DNA from: an uncultured Methylococcaceae bacterium
GTDB lineage: Bacteria > Pseudomonadota > Gammaproteobacteria > Methylococcales > Methylococcaceae
Length of the DNA stretch: 44,678 nt
Assembly (NCBI GenBank): GCA_903930145.1
Contig: CAIYXP010000433.1
Location: 1-44,678 of the forward strand
Direction of reading: 5' to 3'
The notes under the pieces are model-generated. The model was not told the DNA's origin. It searched no databases and was given only the letters and a program-made list of their open reading frames with translations. The position numbers were made by a program, and so were the translations under genes. Position 1 is the first letter of the stretch; every line of letters starts with the position of its first letter. This document shows, piece after piece, positions 1-8,533 of the stretch.

Positions 1-1977
1 CTAGCGAGTCGCCAGATAGTCACTGACAAAACCCAGCCAGTCTTTCAGTTGTTGCGGGTTCAGCGGGGCTTGGTAATGGGCCAGTACGCCATCGCCTTGT
101 GTGGCGGAAGACGCTGAGGGTTCGGGCGCTTTGCCAAACAAACCCCAGTGCAGCCATAACAACGGGCGCAGGCCCGGTTGTGGGGGGGCCAGCCGCTTTA
201 ACAAAAGCTCGACATTCTCGCCTTTGCCCGCTTCAAAAAAACCGGCCAGTTCATGTTCCAAGTCCACCCGCAGATTCTGCCGAGTTGGAGGGAACTGCAA
301 GTCATGGTTGTGGATAGCGGCTCGCCCATGCAAAGCGCCCTTGGCGGCTTCCAACAATTGCTCATGGACCTTGCCCATCTGATTGCCAGCTTCGCCATAA
401 GGAACCAAGGCCATGACCCTTGCAGAATGGCTCCCCACCAAATGGCTGAGATATTCATTCGTCCGGCCTTTCTGGGAAATGCGGTCCAGCAGCAAATGGG
501 CCAATGCCTTGCGCAGATTTTCTTGCGGAACATCGGTACGCCAATAGCGATAATCCGCCCGGAAGGCCAAGCTGTGGAGTTCAACCGGGTCGGCTTGCAA
601 CTGATGCAACGCTACCACCGGGTCCAAGCCTTGCCTTAACCAAGCCTGACACCAAGCGACCGGCAATTCCAAGGGATCAGCCGGTTTGAGCCTACGCTGG
701 CGGAACAGCACCAATGGAACCTTGGGGAAATATCCAGCCAAGTCGATAGGTTGGTCTTGCTCGGTGTTAAAGAACAACACGGCGGGCGGGTGCTTTGCCA
801 ATAAGTTTGCCAATTCGCGCAGGGGCAAACGCTCAGCCCCTAAGCGCAACACCGGCTCGATGCCCTTTTCGATCTGCCCGCGTACATAAACCCAATGCGG
901 GTTGCTGATGGCAAGTTCATCTTTCAACGTTGCCACCGTGTCGGGCCGGCGCACATAGGGTAGCGGATCATGCTTGTCATTCCAAACCGCTTGCAAGATT
1001 TGATGCAAGCGCTGTCGATGGCTGCGGTCACTGTCCAGCCCGTCAATCAGCAATATGTGGTTGGGGACCGTGGTATGGATGTCCAACACCGGATCGGGCA
1101 CTTGCCCACTGACGAACACCCAGCCTTTCCGGGCCAAGGCATGGCCTTGCCAAGTGGTCAGCCGCCACGGCAAGCGATAAATTTCAGGCATGGGACTGTC
1201 GATACGCAAGCGCAAACCTGCCCGTAGCGGAGTGGGCGCGGCGCGGTCTTTGCTTTGCTGCTGGAATGCGAAACGAAAAATCATTTCATGATCGCTGTCG
1301 TCTTTGCCAAACAAAGCATCGAATAGCATTTGCCCATTGGGTTGGCTGGCGGTATCCCAATCCAATAGTGCTGGCAAGCCTTGCCAAACCTCATCCCAAT
1401 CGCGGCGGGTGGTCAGAAAGGGTTCCCGACCGGGGATACGGTATTGGGTTACGCAGTCATCCGCCTGTTGTTCCACATAGATCGACAAAGCATACTCACC
1501 CACTTCCAAGCCGCTAGGTTTGCTTAGGGCTTTGGGTTTGACTAGATCGATCAGCCGCCTGCCTAGTTTTTTGAATTCTTCTTGTCGTTTCGGTGTTGAA
1601 AGCGTGGACAAGGGTTTATCCGGTGTGCCGCAGCCTTGTAGCTTAGTTAAAGCAGGGACAAATTCTTCTACTAGGCTGTGCTGGAAAAACACCGGGATAA
1701 GGGTCAGTTCCTTATACTGATGTTTTTCCAATAAATACGGCAATTCATGCTTATAGATGAATTCAGAGGCTAGAAAGTTTGGGGTGACCAGCACCAGTGC
1801 AATATTGGCCTCGGACAATGCAGAGTCAATCTTTGCTTTCCAGTCATCACCCGGTTGAATTTGGATGTCGGTCCAAATGGTCAGGGAAGAATACCATTGG
1901 AAAGGCTGGAGGAAGCTTTGCAACTCCTTCAAACATTGAGGGTCTTTATGGCTGTAACTGATGAAAACCGAACCCAT
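1..1977 (-). CDS. TIR-domain protein with a degenerate CHAT-like middle domain
   Basis: Predicted 658-residue cytosolic protein. Residues 1-145 form a TIR domain: it opens SVFISYSHKD, and TPNFLASEFIYKHELP places Glu78 where TIR NADases carry their catalytic glutamate. Residues about 250-480 resemble a CHAT (caspase-like) domain: RLPWRLTTW, a strand HILLIDGL (308-314), then PHWVYVRGQ and LFFNTEQ where active CHAT proteases have GHG and an N-x-C pair. The His/Cys dyad therefore seems lost. Residues 500-658 (ARVMALVPYGEAG, RPLLWLHWG) may be an inactive STAND-like domain; that is inference. The ATG at 1977 is preferred over a TTG at 1995 because GAGG lies 5 nt before it. The reading frame is complete, with its TAG at the window edge. 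Such architectures occur in bacterial conflict systems, so a role in immunity is likely but unproven. Confidence 0.8.
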   Translation of the reverse strand: MGSVFISYSHKDPQCLKELQSFLQPFQWYSSLTIWTDIQIQPGDDWKAKIDSALSEANIALVLVTPNFLASEFIYKHELPYLLEKHQYKELTLIPVFFQHSLVEEFVPALTKLQGCGTPDKPLSTLSTPKRQEEFKKLGRRLIDLVKPKALSKPSGLEVGEYALSIYVEQQADDCVTQYRIPGREPFLTTRRDWDEVWQGLPALLDWDTASQPNGQMLFDALFGKDDSDHEMIFRFAFQQQSKDRAAPTPLRAGLRLRIDSPMPEIYRLPWRLTTWQGHALARKGWVFVSGQVPDPVLDIHTTVPNHILLIDGLDSDRSHRQRLHQILQAVWNDKHDPLPYVRRPDTVATLKDELAISNPHWVYVRGQIEKGIEPVLRLGAERLPLRELANLLAKHPPAVLFFNTEQDQPIDLAGYFPKVPLVLFRQRRLKPADPLELPVAWCQAWLRQGLDPVVALHQLQADPVELHSLAFRADYRYWRTDVPQENLRKALAHLLLDRISQKGRTNEYLSHLVGSHSARVMALVPYGEAGNQMGKVHEQLLEAAKGALHGRAAIHNHDLQFPPTRQNLRVDLEHELAGFFEAGKGENVELLLKRLAPPQPGLRPLLWLHWGLFGKAPEPSASSATQGDGVLAHYQAPLNPQQLKDWLGFVSDYLATR

Positions 1978-2022
1978 GGGTTCCTCATAAGGCAATTATG
2001 AAATGGCAAGCGAATGGGAGCT

Positions 2023-2028
2023 ATTATA
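2023..2028 (-). promoter_or_regulatory. Possible -10 element for the TIR gene
   Basis: On the minus strand a perfect TATAAT lies 45 nt upstream of the preferred ATG of the TIR gene. No good -35 hexamer sits 17 nt further up; that position falls inside the REP palindrome. Candidate only. Confidence 0.35.
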
Positions 2029-2039
2029 AAGTTGATGCA

Positions 2040-2060
2040 GGAGTGCAAGGCTTGCCTTGC
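2040..2060. repeat. Solitary REP-like palindrome
   Basis: One copy of the family that makes the arrays near 42 kb and 43 kb. Its core GCAAGGCTTGCCTTGC is a perfect inverted repeat (7-bp arms, TT loop), preceded by GGAGT. It lies between the efflux operon end and the TIR gene, so it could fold in the efflux transcript or overlap the TIR promoter. Confidence 0.8.
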
Positions 2061-2098
2061 CTAAACTAACTTCGCAATACCAGCCTTGCACATATCTA

Positions 2099-3556
2099 CT
2101 AAGGGAAAAACGCCGGCTCCTGCGGTTTGGGCAAGGGCGCGGTTTCCTCGGCTTTCACAATCCAACCACCGCCCATGGCGCGGTAAAGGCCAATGGCGGA
2201 GATGAAATTATTACTTTGCGCTTGCACTAGATCAATTTGCGCATCAAACAACTGCCGAACCGAGTCGAGATAAGTCAGGTAGTCGGTGTAACCTTCATCA
2301 TAGCGAATCTTCGACAGCCGGAAATAAGTCTCCACCGCTTTCACCCGTAAGGCTTGGCTGTCCCGTGACTCTTTGGTTTTGATCGTGCCTATCATCGCAT
2401 TTTCAAATTCTCTAAACCCGGATAGGATGGAACGATGATAATTCGCCAGGGTTGACCGTTGCTCGGCCTCTGCCGCTTGGACTTGGCCTTCAATCCTGCC
2501 CGCCGTGAAAATCGGCATGGCAAGGTTCGCACCTATGGACCAGAAATTGGCACCGGGGGTCATCAGCGTCCCCATTTGCGTACTCAGTTGACCGATATCC
2601 CCGGTTAAGGATATTTTGGGGAAGTAATTACCTCGCGCCACGCCAATACGGGCGTTGGCCGCGATCAAGCGCTGTTCCGCCAAAGCGATGTCGGGACGGC
2701 GCAGCAGCAGGTCGGACGGCAAGCCAGACGGCGCGGCAGGGACATTCAGTTCATCCAAGGTCAACCCGCGTTGAATCTTGCCGGGATTGCGACCTAATAG
2801 GATGCTAATGGCATTTTCGGTTTCAACGATGTTTTTTTCGAAAATGGGAATTTGCGCACTGCGCCGCTCCAATTCCGATTCCGCCTGGGTGACTTCCAGT
2901 TCCGAGGTGTAACCCTCTTGGAAACGCAATCTCGCAATGTGAAGCGCCTCTTTGAGCGTTTCCACGATTTCTTGGGTGATTTCGAGGTCTCTGTCGAAGG
3001 TGCGCAACTGAACATAAGCCGTGGCAACATCGCTGACCAAGGTTAGCATGACCCCACGCTGAAACGCCTCAGAGGCCAGCATTTCGGCAAAAGCCGCTTC
3101 GTTAGCGCGGCGTAACTGACCCCAAATATCCAACTCCCAGTTCATCTGCGGGCCCATCCGGGCATAGTCGAAATCAGGGCCGCCCACATCGATGCCGGGA
3201 ATTGAGAAATTAAACATCTTTGCGCTGTTCTGCTTGCGCAAATATTCGGCCCCGCCGCTCACCTGTGGAAACAGGTGTGAACGGGTGGACCCATAGTACC
3301 CCATGAACCTATCAACATCGGCAACCGCTATTTGAAGGTCATAACTGCCCTTGATGGCTTGATCCACCAACTTGTTCAGCACCGGGTCGCCTAATTGACT
3401 CCACCATTGGGTATTGCTGAAATCCCGTGCATTCTGTTCAGTGAATCGCCATTGCTTTGGCGTATCAACCACGGGCTTCTGATAATCCGGCCCGACTTTC
3501 CAGCAGCCCGCCAGCAGCACCAGTAAAAAGGTGGCAAATAGCTTAAGCATGGCCAT
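2099..3556 (-). CDS. RND efflux outer-membrane factor (NodT/OprM-type lipoprotein)
   Basis: 485-residue TolC-like outer-membrane channel that completes the tripartite pump encoded just upstream. The N-terminus is a lipoprotein signal with lipobox LLAGC (Cys18), followed by the family start GPDYQKP. The two outer-membrane efflux repeats show typical helical text such as SELEVTQAESELERR, LLLRRPDIALAEQRL and DAQIDLVQAQ. The ATG at 3556 overlaps the end of the pump gene by 14 bp and has GGAGGGGG directly upstream, so translational coupling is likely. Substrates cannot be read from the sequence. Confidence 0.95.
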   Translation of the reverse strand: MAMLKLFATFLLVLLAGCWKVGPDYQKPVVDTPKQWRFTEQNARDFSNTQWWSQLGDPVLNKLVDQAIKGSYDLQIAVADVDRFMGYYGSTRSHLFPQVSGGAEYLRKQNSAKMFNFSIPGIDVGGPDFDYARMGPQMNWELDIWGQLRRANEAAFAEMLASEAFQRGVMLTLVSDVATAYVQLRTFDRDLEITQEIVETLKEALHIARLRFQEGYTSELEVTQAESELERRSAQIPIFEKNIVETENAISILLGRNPGKIQRGLTLDELNVPAAPSGLPSDLLLRRPDIALAEQRLIAANARIGVARGNYFPKISLTGDIGQLSTQMGTLMTPGANFWSIGANLAMPIFTAGRIEGQVQAAEAEQRSTLANYHRSILSGFREFENAMIGTIKTKESRDSQALRVKAVETYFRLSKIRYDEGYTDYLTYLDSVRQLFDAQIDLVQAQSNNFISAIGLYRAMGGGWIVKAEETAPLPKPQEPAFFP

Positions 3557-6500
3557 CCCCCTCCGGTTTATTGCCGTCCTGTGGAGATTTTTCCTTCACA
3601 TTGGCTTTATCCAAAAATTCCATATCAATGACATCCTCCGGTATTTTGTCATTGTTTATATTGCCATCTTGCGGGACATTTCCACGCTTTGACCGTTTCT
3701 CCACCACATAGAACGATACGGGGATGAGGAAAATGGCAAGGGTGGTCGCCGCCATCATGCCGCCAATGACGGTGTAACCCAAGACCTGCCGCGACAAGGA
3801 GCCGGCTCCACTGGCAACTGCCAGCGGGACGCAACCCAAAATAAACGAGAAAGCAGTCATCAAGATAGGCCGCAAGCGCAGACGGGCCGCTTCTAGCGAG
3901 GCATCTATGACAGACTTGCCTTCGTCCACGCCCATCTTGGCAAACTCAACGATCAGGATGGCGTTTTTAGCGGCTAGGCCGATGAGCATGACTAAGCCAA
4001 TCTGGGCATACAAGTTATTTTCAAAGCCGCCTAAGGTAAGTCCTACGAACGCACCAAACACGGCAATCGGGGTGCCGAGCAACACGCTGAAGGGTAGGGT
4101 CCAGCTTTCGTACAACGCGGACAAGATCAGGAATACGCAGAAGATGGCAAACGCAAACACCGCCGCTGGCGAGATGCCTTGTTGGGCCAGCTTTTCTTGG
4201 TAGCTCATGCCAAGATAGCCGTATCCCATTTCGTTCGGCATGGTTTCGGCGAACACTTCTTCCAAAGCCGTCATCGCCTGCGCCGAGCTAAAGCCCGGCC
4301 TCGGTGTGACATTGATTTGCTCACTACGATAGAGATTGTAGCGCATGACGAATTCCGGCCCTTCTGTTTTGCGAACAGTGGTCAGCGTGGACAGCGGCAC
4401 GGTGTCACCTATGCTATTGCGCACACTGAACAGGCCCATCGTACTAGTGTCTTTGCGGAAGTCGCCCTCGGCTTGCACAAACACCTGCCATTGCCGCCCA
4501 AAGCGATTAAAGTAATTGACCATGCCCGAACCCATGTAGACCTGTAAGGTTCTGTAGACATCAGCCAGCAGAACACCTTGCTTTAGCACCTTGTCTCGAT
4601 CCACATCCACGAAAAGCTGCGGAACCGAAGGCAGTGCGGTCGTCATGGCACGGGCAATTTCAGGCCGCTGATTGGCCGCTGCGATAAATCTCGCGGTATT
4701 CTCGGCAAGGAAGGCGACATCCTTGCCGGCCCGGTCTTGCAATACCATGGTCACCCCGCCCGAAGTGCCGACACCCGGAATGGCCGGCGGCGGAAACGCG
4801 AAGCCGATGGCTCCGGGTATCTTCGACATTTCACTGTTGATGTGGTTGCGAATGGCGATGTATTGCTCTTCCGGCTTGGTGCGCTCCGCCCAATTCTTAA
4901 GCGCAATGAAGAAGAAAGTGTTGTAGGTGGTGTTGGCCTGACTCAACATGTTGAAGCCGATGACCGAGGAGTAATACTGTACACCGGGTGTATTCTTTAA
5001 AATTTCCTCGACTTGCTGAGTAACCTCCCCTGTGCGTTGCAAAGAGGACACGTTGGGAAGCTGGATGGCAGCAAAGAGATAGCCTTGGTCTTCATCCGGC
5101 AAAAAGCCCATCGGAATATTCTTGCCCAAGAACCCTGCCATGCCCGCCAACAGAGCCAGAAATAACATGCTGATGATGCTTTTGCGGATTAACACCGAAC
5201 AAAAGCTCACATAACCATTATTGGTTTTGCCAAAACCCCAATTGAATAAATCGAAGAATTTCTGCAACGGGCCTTTGCCTCGCACCCTAGGCTTAAGCAA
5301 CAAAGCCGCCAAGGCAGGGCTTAACGAAAGCGAATTGAAGGTGGAGATCATCACCGACACGCCGACGGTGACGGCAAATTGCTGGTAAAGGCTGCCAGTG
5401 ATACCGGGAATAAACACCGTCGGCATGAACACCGCAATCAATACCAGAGAAGTGCCGATGATTGGCCCGGTCACTTCCTTCATCGTCTGAAGCGTAGCCT
5501 CCTTGGGGCTTAAGCCTTTTTCGATGTGATGCTCGACCGCCTCGACGACGACAATCGGGTCGTCCACCACCAAGCCAATCGCCAACACTAGGCCAAACAG
5601 CGACAAGGTGTTGATTGAGAAGCCCAACATCGGGAACAGCATGAACGTGCCTATCAGAGACACTGGCACCGCCAGCAGCGGAATCAACGTAGGCCGCCAG
5701 CCTTGCAGGAACAGGAACACCACGAAAATGACCAGTACCAGCGCCTCGAACAAGGTATGCTTGATCTCGTTGATGCCTTCGGTGACGGCCAAGGTGGTGT
5801 CTAAAGCGACCACATAGTCCAAATCTTCGGGAAAGCGCTTCTTCAACTCGATCATCAACTTCTTCGCACCCTCGGCGGCGTCAATCGCGTTGGTGTCGGG
5901 CAACTGGTATAGCGCGACCAAGGCCGACGGCTGGCCGTTGAGCCTGCCTTTCATGTCGTAAGTCTGTGCGCCAAGTTCGATGCGACCCACATCCTTGACC
6001 CGCACGATGGAACCCGAAGGGTTGGCGCGTAGCACGATGTCGCCAAACTCTTCCTCGGTCTCCAAACGGCCTTGGGCGCGGACGGCGTAGGTGAATTCCT
6101 GTCCGGTAGGAACAGGTTCGCCGCCGACCCGTCCTGCCGGATTAACATTGTTCTGCGTTTGGATGGCGGAAATGATTTCAGGGATGGTGATGTTGAGCTT
6201 GGCGAGACGGTCTGGCTCGACCCATATTCGCATCGCATACTGGCCGGCACCAAACACCGACACGCTGGCGATGCCCTTGACGCGGGTCATCTGGTCATTG
6301 ATGTTGATGAAGGCATAGTTGGCCAAGAAAACGTTGTCGTAAGTCCCCTTCGGCGAATACAGCGCAAACATGATTAGCGGCGAGGCCGTGGACTTTAACA
6401 CGTTGACACCGAAATTACGCACGTCCTGAGGCAATTGGGACTCCGCCTGTGACATACGCATTTGCGACAGCACTTGCGAGATGTTCGGGTCGGCCCCCAC

Positions 6501-6785
6501 CGCGAAGTTGACCCGCAAGGTCATCTGCCCATTATTGGCGTTTATGGAATACATGTAGTTCATGTTGTCCACGCCTGACATCTGCTGCTCGATAGGCGTG
6601 GCGACGGACTGTTCAACGGTGGAGGCGTCTGCGCCGGTGAAGGTCGTCTGAACTTGGATTTCCGGCGGCGCAATATTGGGAAATTGGGCAACCGGCAATT
6701 CCATCATGGAAGCGAGGCCGAGCATGACCATCAAGATGGCGATGACTATCGCCACGATGGGTCGATTGATAAAAAATTTGGCCAT
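3543..6785 (-). CDS. RND efflux pump inner-membrane permease (HAE1 family, AcrB-like)
   Basis: 1080-residue proton-driven pump of the hydrophobe/amphiphile efflux family. It begins MAKFFINRPIVAIVIAI and has the repeated 12-helix plan with two large periplasmic loops. The proton relay is visible: Asp408-Asp409 in GLVVDDPIVVVE and the matching lysine in GLAAKNAILIVEFAK. A proline follows the Asp pair where AcrB has alanine. The C-terminus carries a hydrophilic tail of about 45 residues beyond the last helix, longer than in AcrB. The ATG lies 4 nt after the adaptor stop, with GGGGAGA as ribosome site. Part of the adaptor-pump-channel operon; the drug range is unknown. Confidence 0.97.
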   Translation of the reverse strand: MAKFFINRPIVAIVIAILMVMLGLASMMELPVAQFPNIAPPEIQVQTTFTGADASTVEQSVATPIEQQMSGVDNMNYMYSINANNGQMTLRVNFAVGADPNISQVLSQMRMSQAESQLPQDVRNFGVNVLKSTASPLIMFALYSPKGTYDNVFLANYAFININDQMTRVKGIASVSVFGAGQYAMRIWVEPDRLAKLNITIPEIISAIQTQNNVNPAGRVGGEPVPTGQEFTYAVRAQGRLETEEEFGDIVLRANPSGSIVRVKDVGRIELGAQTYDMKGRLNGQPSALVALYQLPDTNAIDAAEGAKKLMIELKKRFPEDLDYVVALDTTLAVTEGINEIKHTLFEALVLVIFVVFLFLQGWRPTLIPLLAVPVSLIGTFMLFPMLGFSINTLSLFGLVLAIGLVVDDPIVVVEAVEHHIEKGLSPKEATLQTMKEVTGPIIGTSLVLIAVFMPTVFIPGITGSLYQQFAVTVGVSVMISTFNSLSLSPALAALLLKPRVRGKGPLQKFFDLFNWGFGKTNNGYVSFCSVLIRKSIISMLFLALLAGMAGFLGKNIPMGFLPDEDQGYLFAAIQLPNVSSLQRTGEVTQQVEEILKNTPGVQYYSSVIGFNMLSQANTTYNTFFFIALKNWAERTKPEEQYIAIRNHINSEMSKIPGAIGFAFPPPAIPGVGTSGGVTMVLQDRAGKDVAFLAENTARFIAAANQRPEIARAMTTALPSVPQLFVDVDRDKVLKQGVLLADVYRTLQVYMGSGMVNYFNRFGRQWQVFVQAEGDFRKDTSTMGLFSVRNSIGDTVPLSTLTTVRKTEGPEFVMRYNLYRSEQINVTPRPGFSSAQAMTALEEVFAETMPNEMGYGYLGMSYQEKLAQQGISPAAVFAFAIFCVFLILSALYESWTLPFSVLLGTPIAVFGAFVGLTLGGFENNLYAQIGLVMLIGLAAKNAILIVEFAKMGVDEGKSVIDASLEAARLRLRPILMTAFSFILGCVPLAVASGAGSLSRQVLGYTVIGGMMAATTLAIFLIPVSFYVVEKRSKRGNVPQDGNINNDKIPEDVIDMEFLDKANVKEKSPQDGNKPEGDGHA

Positions 6786-6789
6786 GAGG

Positions 6790-7986
6790 CTATCTCCCCG
6801 CTGCGGGGGCTTCTACGAAAGGTCTGGGATTGACCTTACTGCCGGGACGAACCTTCAGTATGCCTTCGGCCACCACCCGTTCGCCAGGCTTCAAGCCTTC
6901 TTCAATCACCCATTGTGTCCCTATCGTCTCGGCGGGCTTCACTGGGCGGATCTCCACCGTGTTGTCAGCATTAACCACCGCCACCATGCGACGACCCTGC
7001 ATTTCCCCGACGGCCCGTTGCGGAACCAGCAAAGCGCCACGTCTGATCCCAACCGTCGCCCTTACTCTGGCAAACTGACCGGGCCGCAGTATGTTTCTTG
7101 GATTAGGGAAGAGTGTGGCGACTTGGATCGTGCCAGTCTTCACTTCCACTTGGCGATCCGCAAAGAAAAACGTGCCGTCTTCAGGGTAGACGGTTCCATC
7201 GGCCAAATTCAATTTAAGTGGGGGTTGATCGTGCGGGTTTTTTTCGTTACGGGCAAAGTACATGTATTGCTGTTCGCTTAATGGGACGAACGCTTTGATC
7301 GGATTGACCTTTGAGACTGTGGTTAGGATCGGGTTGGCGGTGCTAGGACCCACCAGATTGCCCAATTGGGCTTTGGAAAGCCCTGCGATGCCATCAATGG
7401 GAGAAGTAATCTTAGTGAAGCCTAGCGAGAGCTCCGCACTTTCCACGGCAGCTTTGGCAGCGACCACCTCCGCCTGCGCTTGCGCCTCACGGCCAACGGC
7501 GTTATCCCGTTCCCGTACACTGACGGCGTTTTCTGGCAACAGCCTTTGGATACGCTCCATATCGAGGCGAGCGGTCACCAGCAAAGCCTCTTGGCGGGCG
7601 AGATTGCCTTTGGCCTGGTTCAAGCTGGCTTGGAACGTCCTCGGGTCAATCTCATAAAGCAATTGGCCTTTTTTCACCAAATCGCCTTCCTTATAAATCT
7701 GCTTGATAAGGTAACCCGTCACTTGGGCTAGGATCTGCGCATTGACCATGCCGTCCAGCGTACCCACCCATTCCTGATAAATGGGCACATCCCGCTGCTC
7801 GACTTGGATAACCTCGACCACGGGCGGGGGCGGCGGTGAGGCGGCAGCGGCCAGTTTTCGCTCTTCATTGGCTTTATTCTCGCATCCCACCAGAAGAAGC
7901 GCGAATAGGGCGCCAACTAAGATAGAACGGAGAATAAACATGAGGCTTTTCATAGTGTTGTTCGCCATATCTTGGTTCTTCTTCAT
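6790..7986 (-). CDS. RND efflux periplasmic adaptor (membrane fusion lipoprotein)
   Basis: Periplasmic adaptor of the AcrA/MexE type and first gene of the efflux operon. A signal peptide with lipobox LLVGC (Cys35) predicts lipidation, followed by a proline-rich linker. The biotinyl-lipoyl halves (GTLDGMVNAQILAQVTGYL and ITSPIDGIAGLSKAQLG) flank a helical hairpin with QAKGNLARQEALL. The C-terminal barrel includes RPGQFARVRATV and a GLKPGERVVAEG motif. The start is uncertain: ATG at 7986 is used here, TTG at 7998 gives 4 more residues, and later ATGs would also leave a signal peptide. No regulator gene is adjacent, so control is not evident. Confidence 0.95.
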   Translation of the reverse strand: MKKNQDMANNTMKSLMFILRSILVGALFALLLVGCENKANEERKLAAAASPPPPPVVEVIQVEQRDVPIYQEWVGTLDGMVNAQILAQVTGYLIKQIYKEGDLVKKGQLLYEIDPRTFQASLNQAKGNLARQEALLVTARLDMERIQRLLPENAVSVRERDNAVGREAQAQAEVVAAKAAVESAELSLGFTKITSPIDGIAGLSKAQLGNLVGPSTANPILTTVSKVNPIKAFVPLSEQQYMYFARNEKNPHDQPPLKLNLADGTVYPEDGTFFFADRQVEVKTGTIQVATLFPNPRNILRPGQFARVRATVGIRRGALLVPQRAVGEMQGRRMVAVVNADNTVEIRPVKPAETIGTQWVIEEGLKPGERVVAEGILKVRPGSKVNPRPFVEAPAAGR

Positions 7987-8533
7987 AGCTCCATCCAACG
8001 ATCCTAAGTGATTAAGGTTGTGTTGCCTGTTACTGCGGAAAAAATTTGCTCTCTGAGTCTACGTGGCCTACCTGCATATCTGCAAGTCATCATGGGGACT
8101 AAATTCAATCGGACTCTATTTTACCATTGTGCCATTATTTTGCCTAAATCGGGGGATCAAACGAGCAATTCTCATTTTGGCGCGAAAGCCTCGTCATTGC
8201 GGTATGGATGCCGTACAAATCAGAGGTTTTGCAAATTGAGGCAATGCGCAACGTTAGTCGAGACAGCAAAATAAAATTTTTGCAATATCCATTAAACAGG
8301 CTGTCGAGACAGCAAAATAAAATTTTTGCAATATCCATTAAACAGGCTATGGCATAGCTATACTCATTATTATCAGGCATTAGAAAAAAGAAGGCGGGGT
8401 TTCGGCTTGTCTGTTTAAAGTGAGCGAAACTGGCAAACCTTTTGTCCTCGCGACACACTTTATTGATGCCAACACCGGGTGTGTTTGCTTTAAATCCACA
8501 CCTTTGTCTTTGACAGCCAAAAGGAGACATGCC
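7987..8533. other. Intergenic region between divergent genes
   Basis: About 550 bp separates the efflux operon (minus) from the S74 repeat protein (plus). I see no convincing gene. It contains a 46-bp tandem duplication and a good ribosome site (AAGGAGA at 8521-8527) for the downstream gene. Promoters for both sides should lie here, but no strong -35/-10 pair stands out. Confidence 0.6.
8257..8348. repeat. 46-bp perfect tandem duplication
   Basis: Positions 8257-8302 and 8303-8348 are identical, starting GTCGAGACAGC and ending AAACAGGCT, with the A/T-rich core AAAATAAAATTTTTGC. Two copies only and no coding role seen. It looks like a recent slippage or duplication event upstream of the S74 protein gene. 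Confidence 0.95.

Noticed and set aside
8257-8348. Attachment-site duplication of a mobile element
   Set aside because: The copies are directly adjacent with nothing between them, and there is no integrase or tRNA gene.
8008-8530. Open frames on both strands of the efflux/S74 gap
   Set aside because: Low-complexity or duplication-derived translations without ribosome sites or family features.
8420-8533. N-terminal extension of the S74 repeat protein
   Set aside because: The extension hides the signal peptide; AAGGAGA correctly spaced before ATG 8534 marks the real start.
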